Source: Sediminibacillus dalangtanensis
GTDB taxonomy: Bacteria > Bacillota > Bacilli > Bacillales > Amphibacillaceae
DNA: 64,000 bases
Direction: 5' to 3'
Assembly (NCBI RefSeq): GCF_017792025.1
Contig: NZ_CP046956.1
Coordinates: forward strand, 1,736,001 to 1,800,000
Below the pieces are notes generated by a model. It ran no database searches, was not told the DNA's origin, and was given only the letters and a program-made list of their open reading frames with translations. Position 1 is the first letter of the stretch, and every line of letters begins with the position of its first letter. The translations under genes and the position numbers were made by a program. This document shows positions 1 to 8,516 of this stretch, piece by piece.

Positions 1-179
1 AAGCAGTTGTAAAAGCGTTTTTAGCTGAACACGAAGATTTTCAAGTCGACAGGCAATTTGTTGAAGAACTGCCTGAAGTCTTAAAAAAAGGGGACGGTCT
101 CAGTGACTGGGGTCTTCAAATTTTTCCTTACGAGTTTGATACAGATGGATTCTTTTTAACGAGACTGACAAAGAATTGA
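1..179 (+). CDS. rsmB: 16S rRNA m5C967 methyltransferase RsmB, C-terminal end (partial)
   Basis: The window opens inside this gene. An open frame from base 3 gives 58 residues and stops at TGA 177-179. The tail contains LQIFPYEFDTDGFFLTRL, which matches the closing strand of the RsmB (Sun/Fmu) family, where a proline-containing motif and DGFF end the Rossmann methyltransferase domain. RsmB methylates C967 of 16S rRNA with S-adenosylmethionine. Only the last part is visible, so the catalytic cysteines cannot be checked. The gene precedes prpC, as in the Bacillus fmt-rsmB-rlmN-prpC-prkC cluster, but rlmN is not between them. The identification rests on the tail motif plus gene order. Confidence 0.8.
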   Translation, partial: AVVKAFLAEHEDFQVDRQFVEELPEVLKKGDGLSDWGLQIFPYEFDTDGFFLTRLTKN

Positions 180-248
180 TCATACAAACTAATTGCACGT
201 TAGCTAATCGAGCAAATGAAGTTATGCTTGAGGAGAGAAGGTGAGTAA

Positions 249-1001
249 ATGAACGGTTATTATTCGACCGATCAAGGGAAAGTCAGGGCGCACAATGAAG
301 ATGCCGGAGGCTACTTCAGTAATGCAGGCGGCCAAGTGCTTGCGGTGATAGCTGATGGCATGGGTGGCCATAGGGCTGGTGATGTAGCAAGTCAAATGGC
401 GACTTCTTTGCTAAGCGATATATGGAGTGAGACAGCTGAACTTACTTCTCCGGAAGCGGCCGAGTCATGGCTGGCCGATACATTGATACGAGTCAATCAG
501 TCAATATTAGATTATTCGCGTACTCACGAAGAATGTGAGGGGATGGGAACGACCATCGTGTCTGTTATCTGTTCCCAGGATTTCATAACGATAGCTCATG
601 TAGGAGACAGTAGATGTTACCTGATAAACGAACAAGGGTTTAAGCAGGTTACCGAAGACCACTCACTGGTTAACGAATTGGTCCGCTCCGGCCAAATCTC
701 GAAGGATGATGCTGAACATCATCCAAGGAAAAATGTTTTATTGAAAGCTCTTGGAACAGAAGAGAACATTCAGGCTGACATTCAGTCGATTGGTTGGGAC
801 AAAGGGGATAAATTGCTCCTTTGCTCGGATGGATTGACCAATAAGTTGAGCGACGAGGAGATAGAGGAAGTATTGAGTAGTTCTGTAATTTTGCAAGATT
901 CTGCCCGGCAATTAATTGATATGGCCAATGAACGAGGCGGGGAGGATAATATTTCCGTGGTGTTGGTGGATTATGATTCAGCGGGAGAAGGTGAATCATA
1001 G
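249..1001 (+). CDS. prpC: PP2C-type serine/threonine phosphatase PrpC (Stp)
   Basis: This 250-residue PPM/PP2C phosphatase removes phosphate from PrkC and its substrates and needs two or three Mn/Mg ions. The metal-binding motifs are visible: HNED at residues 15-18, ADGMGGH at 35-41, GDSR, SDGL, and GGEDN near the C terminus. Length is normal for the family. ATG 249 follows a GAGGAG-type ribosome site in the 69-base gap after rsmB. The stop TAG (999-1001) overlaps the GTG start of prkC by one base, so the antagonistic pair is translationally coupled. The enzyme is cytosolic, and pairing with the next gene makes the call secure. Confidence 0.97.
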   Translation: MNGYYSTDQGKVRAHNEDAGGYFSNAGGQVLAVIADGMGGHRAGDVASQMATSLLSDIWSETAELTSPEAAESWLADTLIRVNQSILDYSRTHEECEGMGTTIVSVICSQDFITIAHVGDSRCYLINEQGFKQVTEDHSLVNELVRSGQISKDDAEHHPRKNVLLKALGTEENIQADIQSIGWDKGDKLLLCSDGLTNKLSDEEIEEVLSSSVILQDSARQLIDMANERGGEDNISVVLVDYDSAGEGES

Positions 1002-2995
1002 TGCTAAACGGCAGAATCTTGAATGAAAGGTATAAAATAAAGCAAACGATCGGCGGCGGAGGAATGGCAAACGTCTATCTTGCCAGGGACATTATCCTTG
1101 AGCGGGATGTTGCCATCAAGGTACTGCGGCTCGAGTATGCGAACGATGACGAATTTATAGCAAGGTTCCATCGAGAGGCACATTCGGCAACCAGTCTTTC
1201 CCATCCAAACATTGTCAATATTTATGATGTTGGGGAAGAAGAAGGCATTTATTATATGGTAATGGAATATGTAGATGGCATGACTTTGAAAAAATACATA
1301 CAAACGTATGGTCCTATTGCTGTAGACGAAGCTATCACTATTATGAAACAAGTAACATCGGCGATCACACACGCCCATGCCAATGATATTGTCCATCGTG
1401 ATATCAAGCCGCAGAATATTCTGATTGATAGCTATGGCAATGTAAAAGTGACTGATTTCGGCATTGCCGTTGCGTTAAGTGCTACCTCGTTGACGCAGAC
1501 CAATTCCGTACTTGGATCGGTTCATTATCTGTCACCGGAACAAGCGCGGGGAGGAATGGCGAACAAAAAATCAGATATATACTCTCTAGGAATCGTCCTG
1601 TTTGAACTTTTAACCGGCAGATTGCCGTTTTCTGGTCAATCGGCGGTTTCCATCGCATTGAAGCACTTGCAGAGCGAAACCCCTTCTGTGAAAAGATGGG
1701 AACCGGACATACCACAAAGCGTCGAGAACATCGTTTTGAAATCCACTACAAAGGATCCTTTCTACCGTTATGAAACGGTACATGAAATGGAAGAAGATTT
1801 GGAAACGGCTCTTGATCCCGAAAGACTGGATGAGGGGAAGTTTCAGACGCCAGATGAAAACGGGGAAGAAACGAAAGCGATTCCCATCATTACAGAAGAC
1901 ACATTCCAAACGAAGTCCACAGAAGAAACCATCGTGCATGATAATACGAAGAACCATGGCGTAAAAGACAAAAAAAATAAAAAGCGAAAACGGAACAAGA
2001 CTCTCATATGGATTGCAATTAGCATATTTGTCCTTTTGGGTGGGGTTATCGCTGCATTATTTTTCATCCCTGGTCTCCTGCAGCCTAAGGATGTCGAGTT
2101 AATCGACGTAAGCGGAATGGAATATGAAGAAGCGCTTAGCAAGCTGGATGATCTGAATTTAGAGGTGGAACGGGAAACCATGTTTTCGGATGAAGTACCT
2201 GAAGGAAGTGTCATCAGCACCGATCCGGAAGCGGGAACGACTGTGAAAGAAGGATCCACAGTAACAGTCTTTACAAGTGATGGAAAGGAAAAGGTCACGT
2301 TTGACGATTATATCGGCAGGGATTTCAGCCAGGTAGAGAGTTTGCTGGAACAGTCTGGTTATAAAAATATCAATGCGTATGAAAAGTTTTCCGATAGACC
2401 GGTCGGTGAGATTATCACACAAATACAACCACAACCTGATGCAGAAGTTGTGCCAGATGAAACCAATGTCATTTTTGAAATTAGTAAAGGTCCTGAAACT
2501 GTTACATTGCCGTCTTATCAGGGAATGACAGAGTCAGAGGCACGAGAGGCGATTGAAGACGAAGGGCTGCGGGTAGCCGTTTCGGAAGAGCATTCGGACG
2601 ACGTGAAAGAAGGAAATGTCATTCGTCAGAAACCAGAGCCATATAGTGATGTCACACTCGAATCAGAAGTGGAAATCTTTGTTTCCACTGGACCAAAAGA
2701 ACAGCCGCCAGTTAACCATTCGGTTACTTTCACAGTACCTTATACGGCGGATGAGACAAATCCGGACGACGAGCAGCAGGAAGAACAGCCTATCGAACAG
2801 GAAGTGAGAATCTACGTAGGTGATCTGGATCGAGATATAACAGAGCTGTTTAAAGAGGAAACCATTACTGAGGATACAGAGTTCACCATCAAATTGACGA
2901 TTCCTCCCGGAGAGGATGCGGAATACCGTGTCATGCGAGAGGACGAAGTGATAATCGAAAAAACAGTGCCATACGAGGACGGGGAAGGTGACTAA
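1001..2995 (+). CDS. prkC: Membrane serine/threonine kinase PrkC with PASTA repeats
   Basis: This 664-residue Hanks-type kinase starts at GTG 1001. The cytosolic kinase domain (about 1-270) has the glycine loop GGGGMANVYLA, Lys40 in VAIK, HRDIKPQN with catalytic Asp134, DFG at 152-154, and a Thr-rich activation loop (TSLTQTNS, about 162-169) that is autophosphorylated in relatives. A basic stretch and one membrane helix follow at about 335-360. Three extracellular PASTA repeats (about 368-570), which bind muropeptide or lipid II in this family, precede an Ig-like C-terminal domain. In Bacillus PrkC senses peptidoglycan fragments and promotes germination. The stop codon directly abuts the start of rsgA. 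Confidence 0.97.
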   Translation: MLNGRILNERYKIKQTIGGGGMANVYLARDIILERDVAIKVLRLEYANDDEFIARFHREAHSATSLSHPNIVNIYDVGEEEGIYYMVMEYVDGMTLKKYIQTYGPIAVDEAITIMKQVTSAITHAHANDIVHRDIKPQNILIDSYGNVKVTDFGIAVALSATSLTQTNSVLGSVHYLSPEQARGGMANKKSDIYSLGIVLFELLTGRLPFSGQSAVSIALKHLQSETPSVKRWEPDIPQSVENIVLKSTTKDPFYRYETVHEMEEDLETALDPERLDEGKFQTPDENGEETKAIPIITEDTFQTKSTEETIVHDNTKNHGVKDKKNKKRKRNKTLIWIAISIFVLLGGVIAALFFIPGLLQPKDVELIDVSGMEYEEALSKLDDLNLEVERETMFSDEVPEGSVISTDPEAGTTVKEGSTVTVFTSDGKEKVTFDDYIGRDFSQVESLLEQSGYKNINAYEKFSDRPVGEIITQIQPQPDAEVVPDETNVIFEISKGPETVTLPSYQGMTESEAREAIEDEGLRVAVSEEHSDDVKEGNVIRQKPEPYSDVTLESEVEIFVSTGPKEQPPVNHSVTFTVPYTADETNPDDEQQEEQPIEQEVRIYVGDLDRDITELFKEETITEDTEFTIKLTIPPGEDAEYRVMREDEVIIEKTVPYEDGEGD

Positions 2996-3880
2996 ATGAC
3001 AACGGGCAAGATCATAAAAGCATTGAGCGGCTTTTATTATGTAAAAGCAGGAAATGGCGACATATTCCAATGCCGCGGAAGAGGGGTTTTTCGAAAAAAC
3101 AAAATCAATCCTCTGGTAGGAGATATGGTGGAATTTGAAGAAAGTAACCCGGGTGAAGGGTATGTCGTGGATATCAAACCGAGAAAAAATGAACTGGTAA
3201 GGCCGCCAGTAGCTAATATTGATCAGGCGATTATTGTCGTTTCTGCGGTAAAACCCGATTTTAGTACACTTCTGCTCGACCGTTTTCTTGTTTTGATAGA
3301 GTCTAAACATATAGAGCCGGTCATCCTTATATCCAAAATGGATATGCTTGATCAGCAAAAGACTGTAGATATTGACCGCTACCAGGAGGATTACCAAAAA
3401 ATAGGTTACCTGGTGCAGCCGGTTTCCTCGAAGCAGGAGGAAGGATTGACCGATGTGGAAAAGACGATAAAAGGCAAAATATCTGTGATTGCGGGTCAGT
3501 CCGGTGTAGGAAAGTCTTCTTTACTTAATGCTGTCAATCCTCGTCTTAATCTGGAAACAAATGAAATTTCCGAAAGTCTCGGCCGGGGGAAACACACAAC
3601 TAGACATGTTGAATTGGTAGAAATAAATGACGGGTTTGTAGCCGATACACCCGGTTTCAGTTCGCTGGATTTCACGGAGGTTGAATTGGAGGATCTCCCG
3701 GAATGCTTTCCAGAAATGAGACAAAGACAGGCAGATTGCAAATTTCGGGGATGCATGCACTATAAAGAGCCCAAATGTGCCGTAAAAGCTGCAGTGGACG
3801 CTGAAGAGATACCGGAATACAGGTATCAGCATTATTTGCAGTTTTTTGAAGAAATACAGAATAGAAAGCCGAGGTACTAA
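2996..3880 (+). CDS. rsgA: Ribosome small-subunit GTPase RsgA (CpgA)
   Basis: This is a 294-residue circularly permuted GTPase that releases assembly factors during 30S maturation. An N-terminal OB fold (about 1-65) is followed by motifs in permuted order: G4 SKMD (113-116), the P-loop GQSGVGKSS (167-175), and G3 DTPG (217-220). The C-terminal zinc site is Cys248, Cys253, His255 and Cys261. The conserved GRGKHTTRHVEL stretch carries switch I. Start ATG 2996 directly follows the prkC stop, and RsgA is a phosphorylation target of PrkC in B. subtilis, which fits the shared operon. Confidence 0.97.
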   Translation: MTTGKIIKALSGFYYVKAGNGDIFQCRGRGVFRKNKINPLVGDMVEFEESNPGEGYVVDIKPRKNELVRPPVANIDQAIIVVSAVKPDFSTLLLDRFLVLIESKHIEPVILISKMDMLDQQKTVDIDRYQEDYQKIGYLVQPVSSKQEEGLTDVEKTIKGKISVIAGQSGVGKSSLLNAVNPRLNLETNEISESLGRGKHTTRHVELVEINDGFVADTPGFSSLDFTEVELEDLPECFPEMRQRQADCKFRGCMHYKEPKCAVKAAVDAEEIPEYRYQHYLQFFEEIQNRKPRY

Positions 3881-3883
3881 ACG

Positions 3884-4537
3884 ATGAACACAAAAATAGC
3901 ACCATCGATCCTATCTGCAGACTTTGCAAGATTAAAAGAAGAGATAGAAGAAGTGGAAGCAGCTGGGGCTGACTACATCCATGTGGATGTGATGGATGGA
4001 CATTATGTTCCGAACATAACAATCGGTCCGCTGGTTGTGGAAGCGATCAGGCCTGTTACAAACCTTCCGCTTGATGTTCATTTAATGATCGAGCAACCTG
4101 AACAGTATATCAAGGCGTTCGCGAACGCTGGGGCAGATATTCTTACCGTACATCAAGAAGCATGCACCCATTTGCATCGCACCCTGCAATTGATAAAAAA
4201 CGCCGGGGTGAAAGCCGGGGTTGTCATCAATCCTGCCACACCAGCAGATTTTATTAAACCAGTCTTACACCAGGTTGATCTTGTTTTATTGATGACAGTG
4301 AATCCGGGTTTTGGAGGGCAAAGCTTTATATCCGAAGTTTTGGAAAAAGTGAAGAGGATCTCTGAATGGCGAAATGAAATGAATCTGGATTTTGAAATCG
4401 AAGTGGATGGAGGAGTAAATGCTGAGACAGCAGCAGCCTGTGTAAACGCGGGAGCGAATGTACTCGTAGCAGGAAGTGCCATTTTCTCAAAAGAGAATCG
4501 GCAGCAAGCGATTCAAGAAATACGTAATGCATACTGA
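3884..4537 (+). CDS. rpe: Ribulose-phosphate 3-epimerase
   Basis: This 217-residue TIM barrel interconverts ribulose 5-phosphate and xylulose 5-phosphate in the pentose phosphate pathway. Family motifs are present: APSILSADFA at the N terminus, HVDVMDGHYVPN with a catalytic/metal Asp, VHLMI, VNPGFGGQSF (phosphate loop) and EVDGGVN with the second acid. The length is typical. It starts four bases after the rsgA stop. Unlike the B. subtilis order, where thiN follows closely, a 491-base gap with RNA-like structure comes next. Confidence 0.97.
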   Translation: MNTKIAPSILSADFARLKEEIEEVEAAGADYIHVDVMDGHYVPNITIGPLVVEAIRPVTNLPLDVHLMIEQPEQYIKAFANAGADILTVHQEACTHLHRTLQLIKNAGVKAGVVINPATPADFIKPVLHQVDLVLLMTVNPGFGGQSFISEVLEKVKRISEWRNEMNLDFEIEVDGGVNAETAAACVNAGANVLVAGSAIFSKENRQQAIQEIRNAY

Positions 4538-4557
4538 AAAATGCTATTCTCCTGTAT

Positions 4558-4703
4558 AACCCGCAAGCATAAGTGAGGTCTCGGAGCGGCATTGTTTTAA
4601 CTCCCGGAGGCATGGCTTATGACCACGGGGATAGGTGCAGGGGCTGGACAGCAGTACGTAAAATGTTGAGACTGGAACAAGCACATAGGGTCCAAAACAA
4701 AAC
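4558..4703 (+). other. Candidate structured RNA domain between rpe and thiN
   Basis: No gene is visible in 4538-5028. The left part folds on paper into stacked helices: CCCG 4560-4563 with CGGG 4626-4629, CATAAG 4568-4573 with CTTATG 4616-4621, and CTCGGAG 4580-4586 with CTCCCGGAG 4601-4609 (bulged), with a 14-base apical loop. A terminator-like hairpin follows at 4704-4747. An aptamer-like stem followed by a terminator could be a cis-acting leader for thiN, a small RNA, or a decayed repeat. I do not recognise a known riboswitch consensus in it. Only the pairings are observed; any function is inference. Confidence 0.35.
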
Positions 4704-4757
4704 CGAACGATGATTCGAAATCCTCCTGGACATTCGAAACTCGTTCGATTTTCTTTT
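4704..4757 (+). terminator. Intrinsic terminator-like hairpin in the rpe-thiN gap
   Basis: Arms CGAACGA (4704-4710) and TCGTTCG (4741-4747) pair perfectly, and inner arms TTCGAA (4714-4719 and 4733-4738) extend the stem. A T-rich stretch TTTTCTTTT follows. It would end transcription of prkC-rsgA-rpe, or of an RNA beginning in the gap. Confidence 0.55.
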
Positions 4758-4796
4758 AGATTTCTAATATAACTTCTGTTTAGCTTGTCTTACTTT

Positions 4797-4990
4797 CTCA
4801 TGGAGATGAATGGCTCAGCAGACATTCCGGTAAGGTACTTTCCTTTCTGGGGAAGGTGAAGCCGTCCCGGTAAATACTCCAGTTTCTCGACGTATCGAGA
4901 AGAATCACTTATCAAACAACAGAATGAAAAGAAGTCAACCTAAGCAGGATTATCCTCTCATGAATGCCATGCTGGGATGGGTTGAGTGGT
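4797..4990 (+). other. Second structured stretch upstream of thiN
   Basis: No reading frame of note. Several pairings stand out: CTCAGCA (4814-4820) with TGCTGGG (4969-4975), CCGG 4827-4830 with CCGG 4867-4870, CTTTCC with GGAAGG inside that, and a perfect hairpin TTCTCGA (4884-4890)/TCGAGAA (4895-4901). The nested arrangement suggests a folded leader of about 190 bases in front of thiN. It does not show the T-box or TPP consensus. Whether it is functional RNA is unknown. Confidence 0.25.
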
Positions 4991-5028
4991 AAAACACCGA
5001 TTTTCATTGAAAAGGAGCATCGCATAAT

Positions 5029-5682
5029 ATGGCAATTGGAATCGTAGGAGGGGGTCCTGAAGACTATGTCCCCGACTTACATGCATATCAGGATGTTACG
5101 TGTTGGATTGGAGCCGATAAAGGTGCTGTAACGCTCATTCAACAAGGACTGAAGCCCGATTTGGCTTTAGGGGATTTTGATTCCGTGACAAGGGAAGAAA
5201 TGGAAAAAATCCGTGCCCATGCTCGAGAAATAAAAACATTTCCGCCGGAAAAGGATGAAACCGACTTGGAGCTGGCAGTAATCGAGGCGCAAGAACGGAA
5301 GGGTTCATCCATTTACTTCTTTGGCGTGACCGGCGGACGAATGGACCACAGCTTGGCCAACGTACAGCAATTATACAGATTGGAAAAACAAGGCATCCAA
5401 GGAACCATCATCGATATAGGGAACCAAATTTCCCTTGCTTTTCCAGGAACCATTCAAATAAGGAAAGATAAAATGTACCCTTATATTTCTTTTCTGCCCT
5501 TTACAAAAAGCGTAAGCGAGTTAACATTGCAACATTTTTACTATCCCTTGCAAAATGGTTACTTGGAGTGGGGATCCACTTTATGCATGTCTAACCAGCT
5601 TCTTTCAGAAAAAGGTACTTTTTCTTTCAACGAAGGCATATTAATGGTTATAAAGAGCCGTGATGTACTTATAGATGAATAA
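5029..5682 (+). CDS. thiN: Thiamine pyrophosphokinase
   Basis: This 217-residue enzyme transfers pyrophosphate from ATP to thiamine, giving thiamine pyrophosphate. The N-terminal catalytic domain shows GADKGA, LGDFDS, the acidic DETDLELA and TGGRMDH motifs that bind ATP/Mg and thiamine. A shorter C-terminal beta domain follows. Start ATG 5029 has AAGGAG 11 bases upstream, slightly far but the best option. In Bacillus thiN sits between rpe and spoVM, as here, although the 5' gap is longer than expected. Confidence 0.95.
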   Translation: MAIGIVGGGPEDYVPDLHAYQDVTCWIGADKGAVTLIQQGLKPDLALGDFDSVTREEMEKIRAHAREIKTFPPEKDETDLELAVIEAQERKGSSIYFFGVTGGRMDHSLANVQQLYRLEKQGIQGTIIDIGNQISLAFPGTIQIRKDKMYPYISFLPFTKSVSELTLQHFYYPLQNGYLEWGSTLCMSNQLLSEKGTFSFNEGILMVIKSRDVLIDE

Positions 5683-5739
5683 AGTCATATACTACACAAA
5701 GTGACTGCGCAGCCATCCGGAAAAGAGGAGGGGGATTTC

Positions 5740-5820
5740 ATGAAGTTCTATACCTTTAAACTCCCGAGGTTCATAGGAGGATTCGTCCGAGCACTCATTG
5801 GTACCATTAAAAAAGATTGA
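5740..5820 (+). CDS. spoVM: Stage V sporulation protein SpoVM (26 aa)
   Basis: A 26-residue amphipathic peptide that starts at ATG 5740, eight bases after a strong GAGGAGGGGG ribosome site. It begins MKFYTFKLPRF and ends GTIKKD, closely following B. subtilis SpoVM, including Pro9, which is needed to recognise convex membrane. SpoVM marks the forespore outer membrane by its positive curvature and anchors the SpoIVA coat basement layer. The location between thiN and rpmB is the conserved one. Expression should be sporulation specific (SigE), but I did not find a confident promoter. This gene is direct evidence for endospore formation. Confidence 0.97.
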   Translation: MKFYTFKLPRFIGGFVRALIGTIKKD

Positions 5821-5859
5821 ACAGTTGAACAGAAACGCACGATCATTATTTACGAAAAA

Positions 5860-5893
5860 AGCAAAAAGCACCCTGACGGGGGTGCTTTTTGCT
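5860..5893. terminator. Bidirectional terminator between spoVM and rpmB
   Basis: A perfect 14-base inverted repeat, AGCAAAAAGCACCC at 5860-5873 and its complement at 5880-5893, with a six-base loop. The A-run on one side and T-run on the other allow it to serve the convergent genes spoVM (+) and rpmB (-). Confidence 0.9.
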
Positions 5894-5952
5894 GTCAAAC
5901 ATTTTTAATTACGCATGGGTACTGGAGACCCTGCAAAATTGAATGTCTACCT

Positions 5953-6141
5953 TTATACGCGTTCTACTTTACCAGATTTCAAAGCACGAGCAGAAACATA
6001 TACACGTTTCGGCTTGCCGTCTACCATAATGCGCACTTTTTGAACATTCGCTTTCCAATTACGTTTATTTGCGTTCATGGCATGAGAACGGGTATTACCT
6101 GAACGAGTTGTACGACCTGTAACAACACATTTACGTCCCAT
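5953..6141 (-). CDS. rpmB: 50S ribosomal protein L28
   Basis: A 62-residue ribosomal protein beginning [20 protein letters not shown], with the basic middle and [16 protein letters not shown] end of bacterial L28. The start is at 6141 because AGGAGGGA lies just upstream on this strand; an in-frame extension to 6213 has no ribosome site and is not part of the family. It is a C-type L28 that keeps only Cys5, so no complete zinc ribbon. It lies divergent from the yloU gene, as in B. subtilis. Confidence 0.97.
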   Translation of the reverse strand: MGRKCVVTGRTTRSGNTRSHAMNANKRNWKANVQKVRIMVDGKPKRVYVSARALKSGKVERV

Positions 6142-6319
6142 GTTTATCCCTCCTAAAACCGTAAATATCTTCACATACTTATACAATTTATCACATGACA
6201 TCGAATAATGCAATTATAGTTTTCTGACGATATCAAGAAAACCAGCTTGACAGATAGTTTGTTTTCGTCCATTGTATAAAGGGGTTTGTGTATTGTGAAA
6301 CTGCTTTCATTTCGGCTTA

Positions 6320-6328
6320 TGTTATAAT
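6320..6328 (+). promoter_or_regulatory. Extended -10 promoter for the yloU-fakA genes
   Basis: TGT followed by TATAAT (6323-6328) forms an extended -10 element. The -35 region (about CTGCTT at 6301-6306) is weak, which is common with extended -10 promoters. The next start codon is about 40 bases downstream. Confidence 0.55.
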
Positions 6329-6368
6329 AAAATTACTTTAGACTTTTTAGTAACAAGGAGGAGTCATG

Positions 6369-6731
6369 ATGTCCATTGAACTCACGACAAAGGATGGCCA
6401 CGTAACGATTACCAATGAAGTTGTTTCTACCATTGCGGGTGGAGCGGCAATTGAATGCTACGGTATTGTCGGAATGGCCTCTAAAAACCAACTCAGAGAT
6501 GGATTGGCAGAAATTCTTCGAAAAGAAAACTTTTCCCGGGGTGTGGTAGTAAGACAGGATGGGGAAAATCTTCATATAGATATGTACATTATCGTCAGCT
6601 ATGGAACAAAAATTTCAGAAGTAGCCCATAATGTTCAGTCCCAGGTAAAATACACACTCGACAAGACATTGGGATTGTCTATCAGCTCGGTAAACATTTA
6701 TATCCAGGGCGTAAGGGTAACGATTGATTAA
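6369..6731 (+). CDS. yloU: Asp23/Gls24 family envelope stress protein (YloU)
   Basis: A 120-residue Asp23/Gls24 (DUF322) protein. It begins MSIELTTKDGHVTITNEVV, followed by the family GGAAIECYGIVGM segment and an amphipathic C-terminal half. ATG 6369 is preferred over ATG 6366 because AGGAGG is then seven bases away rather than four. Relatives are abundant, membrane-associated and linked to alkaline or envelope stress, but the exact role of YloU is not known. It immediately precedes fakA, as in B. subtilis and many Firmicutes. Confidence 0.93.
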   Translation: MSIELTTKDGHVTITNEVVSTIAGGAAIECYGIVGMASKNQLRDGLAEILRKENFSRGVVVRQDGENLHIDMYIIVSYGTKISEVAHNVQSQVKYTLDKTLGLSISSVNIYIQGVRVTID

Positions 6732-6846
6732 AAAGAGTGTTGCTGTGGAAAATTCACGGCTTATAAAAAGAAAGGCAGGAAACCAGCCGTTTACTTAAAA
6801 AAGGTTGGACAGCTGTCCAGTTTGTGGATAGAAGGAGGAAGTTTTA

Positions 6847-8511
6847 GTGACGGTACGGACAATAGACGGTGCTGCTTTTGCCCAGATGGTATTGGCAGGA
6901 TCTCAGCACCTGACGAATAATGCAAAAATGATCGATTCTCTCAATGTATTTCCAGTACCAGATGGAGATACAGGAACCAATATGAATTTATCGATGACAT
7001 CTGGGGCAAATGAGGTTAAAAACACCAATTCAGATCGGGCTGGTGAAATTGCCCAGGCTTTGTCTAAAGGGTTATTGATGGGGGCAAGGGGTAACTCAGG
7101 GGTTATTCTTTCTCAACTGTTCCGAGGGTTCGCCAAAGGCGTTGAAGGAAAAGCTTTGTTGGATGCCACTGCCTTTGCGGAAGGCTTAGACACGGGTGTG
7201 AAAACAGCATATAAAGCAGTCATGAAGCCAGTTGAGGGAACCATTCTGACTGTGGCCAAAGATGCAGCAGCTAGAGCAGCTGATATAGCACCGGCTACAC
7301 AAGATCTTACCGAATTTCTCGAAGCAGTATTGGAGGAAGCGAAGGCATCCCTGAAACGGACTCCCGAATTACTCCCTGTACTGAAAGAGGTAGGAGTAGT
7401 GGATAGCGGGGGGCAGGGATTGGTTACGATTTATGAAGGGATGTTAGCTTCCCTTAAAGGAGAAGAACTTCCGCAAACAACCGATTCGACCGTTGATTTA
7501 GATGACATGGTGAACGCCGAGCATCACAAAATGGCCCAGGATTTCATGGATACAGAGGATATTACCTTTGGCTATTGTACGGAATTCATGGTCAAGCTGG
7601 AAGAAGAAAAAACGAAGGAGCACCCGTTCGAAGAAGAAACCTTTCGAAATGAATTGGGGGAACACGGAGACTCTCTTTTGGTGGTGTCAGACGAAGAAAT
7701 CGTCAAAGTACACATCCATGCTGAGTACCCGGGTGAGGTTTTAACGCTCGGTCAACGTTTTGGCAGCTTGATTAATTTGAAAATTGAAAACATGAGGGAA
7801 CAACATACCTCGATTGTCGGCGATAAAAAGAAACAAAAGGATGCAAAAGAGCCCGCTGAATATGGAATAGTAACAGTCGCCATGGGAGAGGGACTCAAAA
7901 CGTTGCTGGAAAGTCTGGGAGCCACGGTTGTCATTCAAGGCGGACAAACGATGAATCCAAGTACACAAGATATTGCTGATGCAATCCAACAAGCAAACGC
8001 GCGGAATGTGATTGTTCTTCCAAATAACAAAAACATTGTCATGGCAGCAGAGCAAGCTGCCGATCTTGCTGGAGAAAACGTAGCTGTCGTTGCCACAAAA
8101 ACCATCCCGCAAGGTATGAGTTCTTTGCTGGCTTTTCATCCGGATGCTACAATAGAAGAGAATCAGACAAACATGTTGAAAGCGAGCAAACATGTGAAAA
8201 CCGGCCAGGTAACTTACGCTGTAAGAGATACTCAAATCGATGGTCTTGCTATTGAAAACGGAAGTTTCATGGGACTTGCGGATGGGAAAATCAAATCCAC
8301 CAATAAGGACAAGCTTACTACGGTAAAGAACCTGCTGCAGGAAATGATAGAGGAAGAAGATGAAATTGTAACCATTTTGCAGGGTGAAGACGCTACACAA
8401 GAAGAAGTGGAAGCCCTTGAATCCTTTATAGAAGAGAACTATGAAGATTTAGAAGTAGAAATTCATGAAGGCGATCAACCGATATATGCATTTATCCTGG
8501 CGGTCGAATAA
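6847..8511 (+). CDS. fakA: Fatty acid kinase catalytic subunit FakA (YloV, DAK-like)
   Basis: This 554-residue protein has an N-terminal Dak2-type kinase domain (about 1-200) with the Mg-ATP motif NVFPVPDGDTGTNM and the GARGNSGVILSQ loop. A middle domain and a C-terminal DegV-like/EDD-type region follow. FakA phosphorylates exogenous fatty acids bound to a FakB (DegV family) partner so that PlsX/PlsY can use them. No FakB is in the window. GTG 6847 is chosen because GAAGGAGG lies just upstream. The gene lies 6 kb before fapR-plsX, which handle the product pathway. Confidence 0.93.
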   Translation: MTVRTIDGAAFAQMVLAGSQHLTNNAKMIDSLNVFPVPDGDTGTNMNLSMTSGANEVKNTNSDRAGEIAQALSKGLLMGARGNSGVILSQLFRGFAKGVEGKALLDATAFAEGLDTGVKTAYKAVMKPVEGTILTVAKDAAARAADIAPATQDLTEFLEAVLEEAKASLKRTPELLPVLKEVGVVDSGGQGLVTIYEGMLASLKGEELPQTTDSTVDLDDMVNAEHHKMAQDFMDTEDITFGYCTEFMVKLEEEKTKEHPFEEETFRNELGEHGDSLLVVSDEEIVKVHIHAEYPGEVLTLGQRFGSLINLKIENMREQHTSIVGDKKKQKDAKEPAEYGIVTVAMGEGLKTLLESLGATVVIQGGQTMNPSTQDIADAIQQANARNVIVLPNNKNIVMAAEQAADLAGENVAVVATKTIPQGMSSLLAFHPDATIEENQTNMLKASKHVKTGQVTYAVRDTQIDGLAIENGSFMGLADGKIKSTNKDKLTTVKNLLQEMIEEEDEIVTILQGEDATQEEVEALESFIEENYEDLEVEIHEGDQPIYAFILAVE

Positions 8512-8516
8512 AAGCC

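Noticed and set aside
4538..5028. T-box or TPP riboswitch before thiN
   Set aside because: I found neither the T-box AGGGTGG core nor the TPP CTGAGA core; only generic structure is supported.
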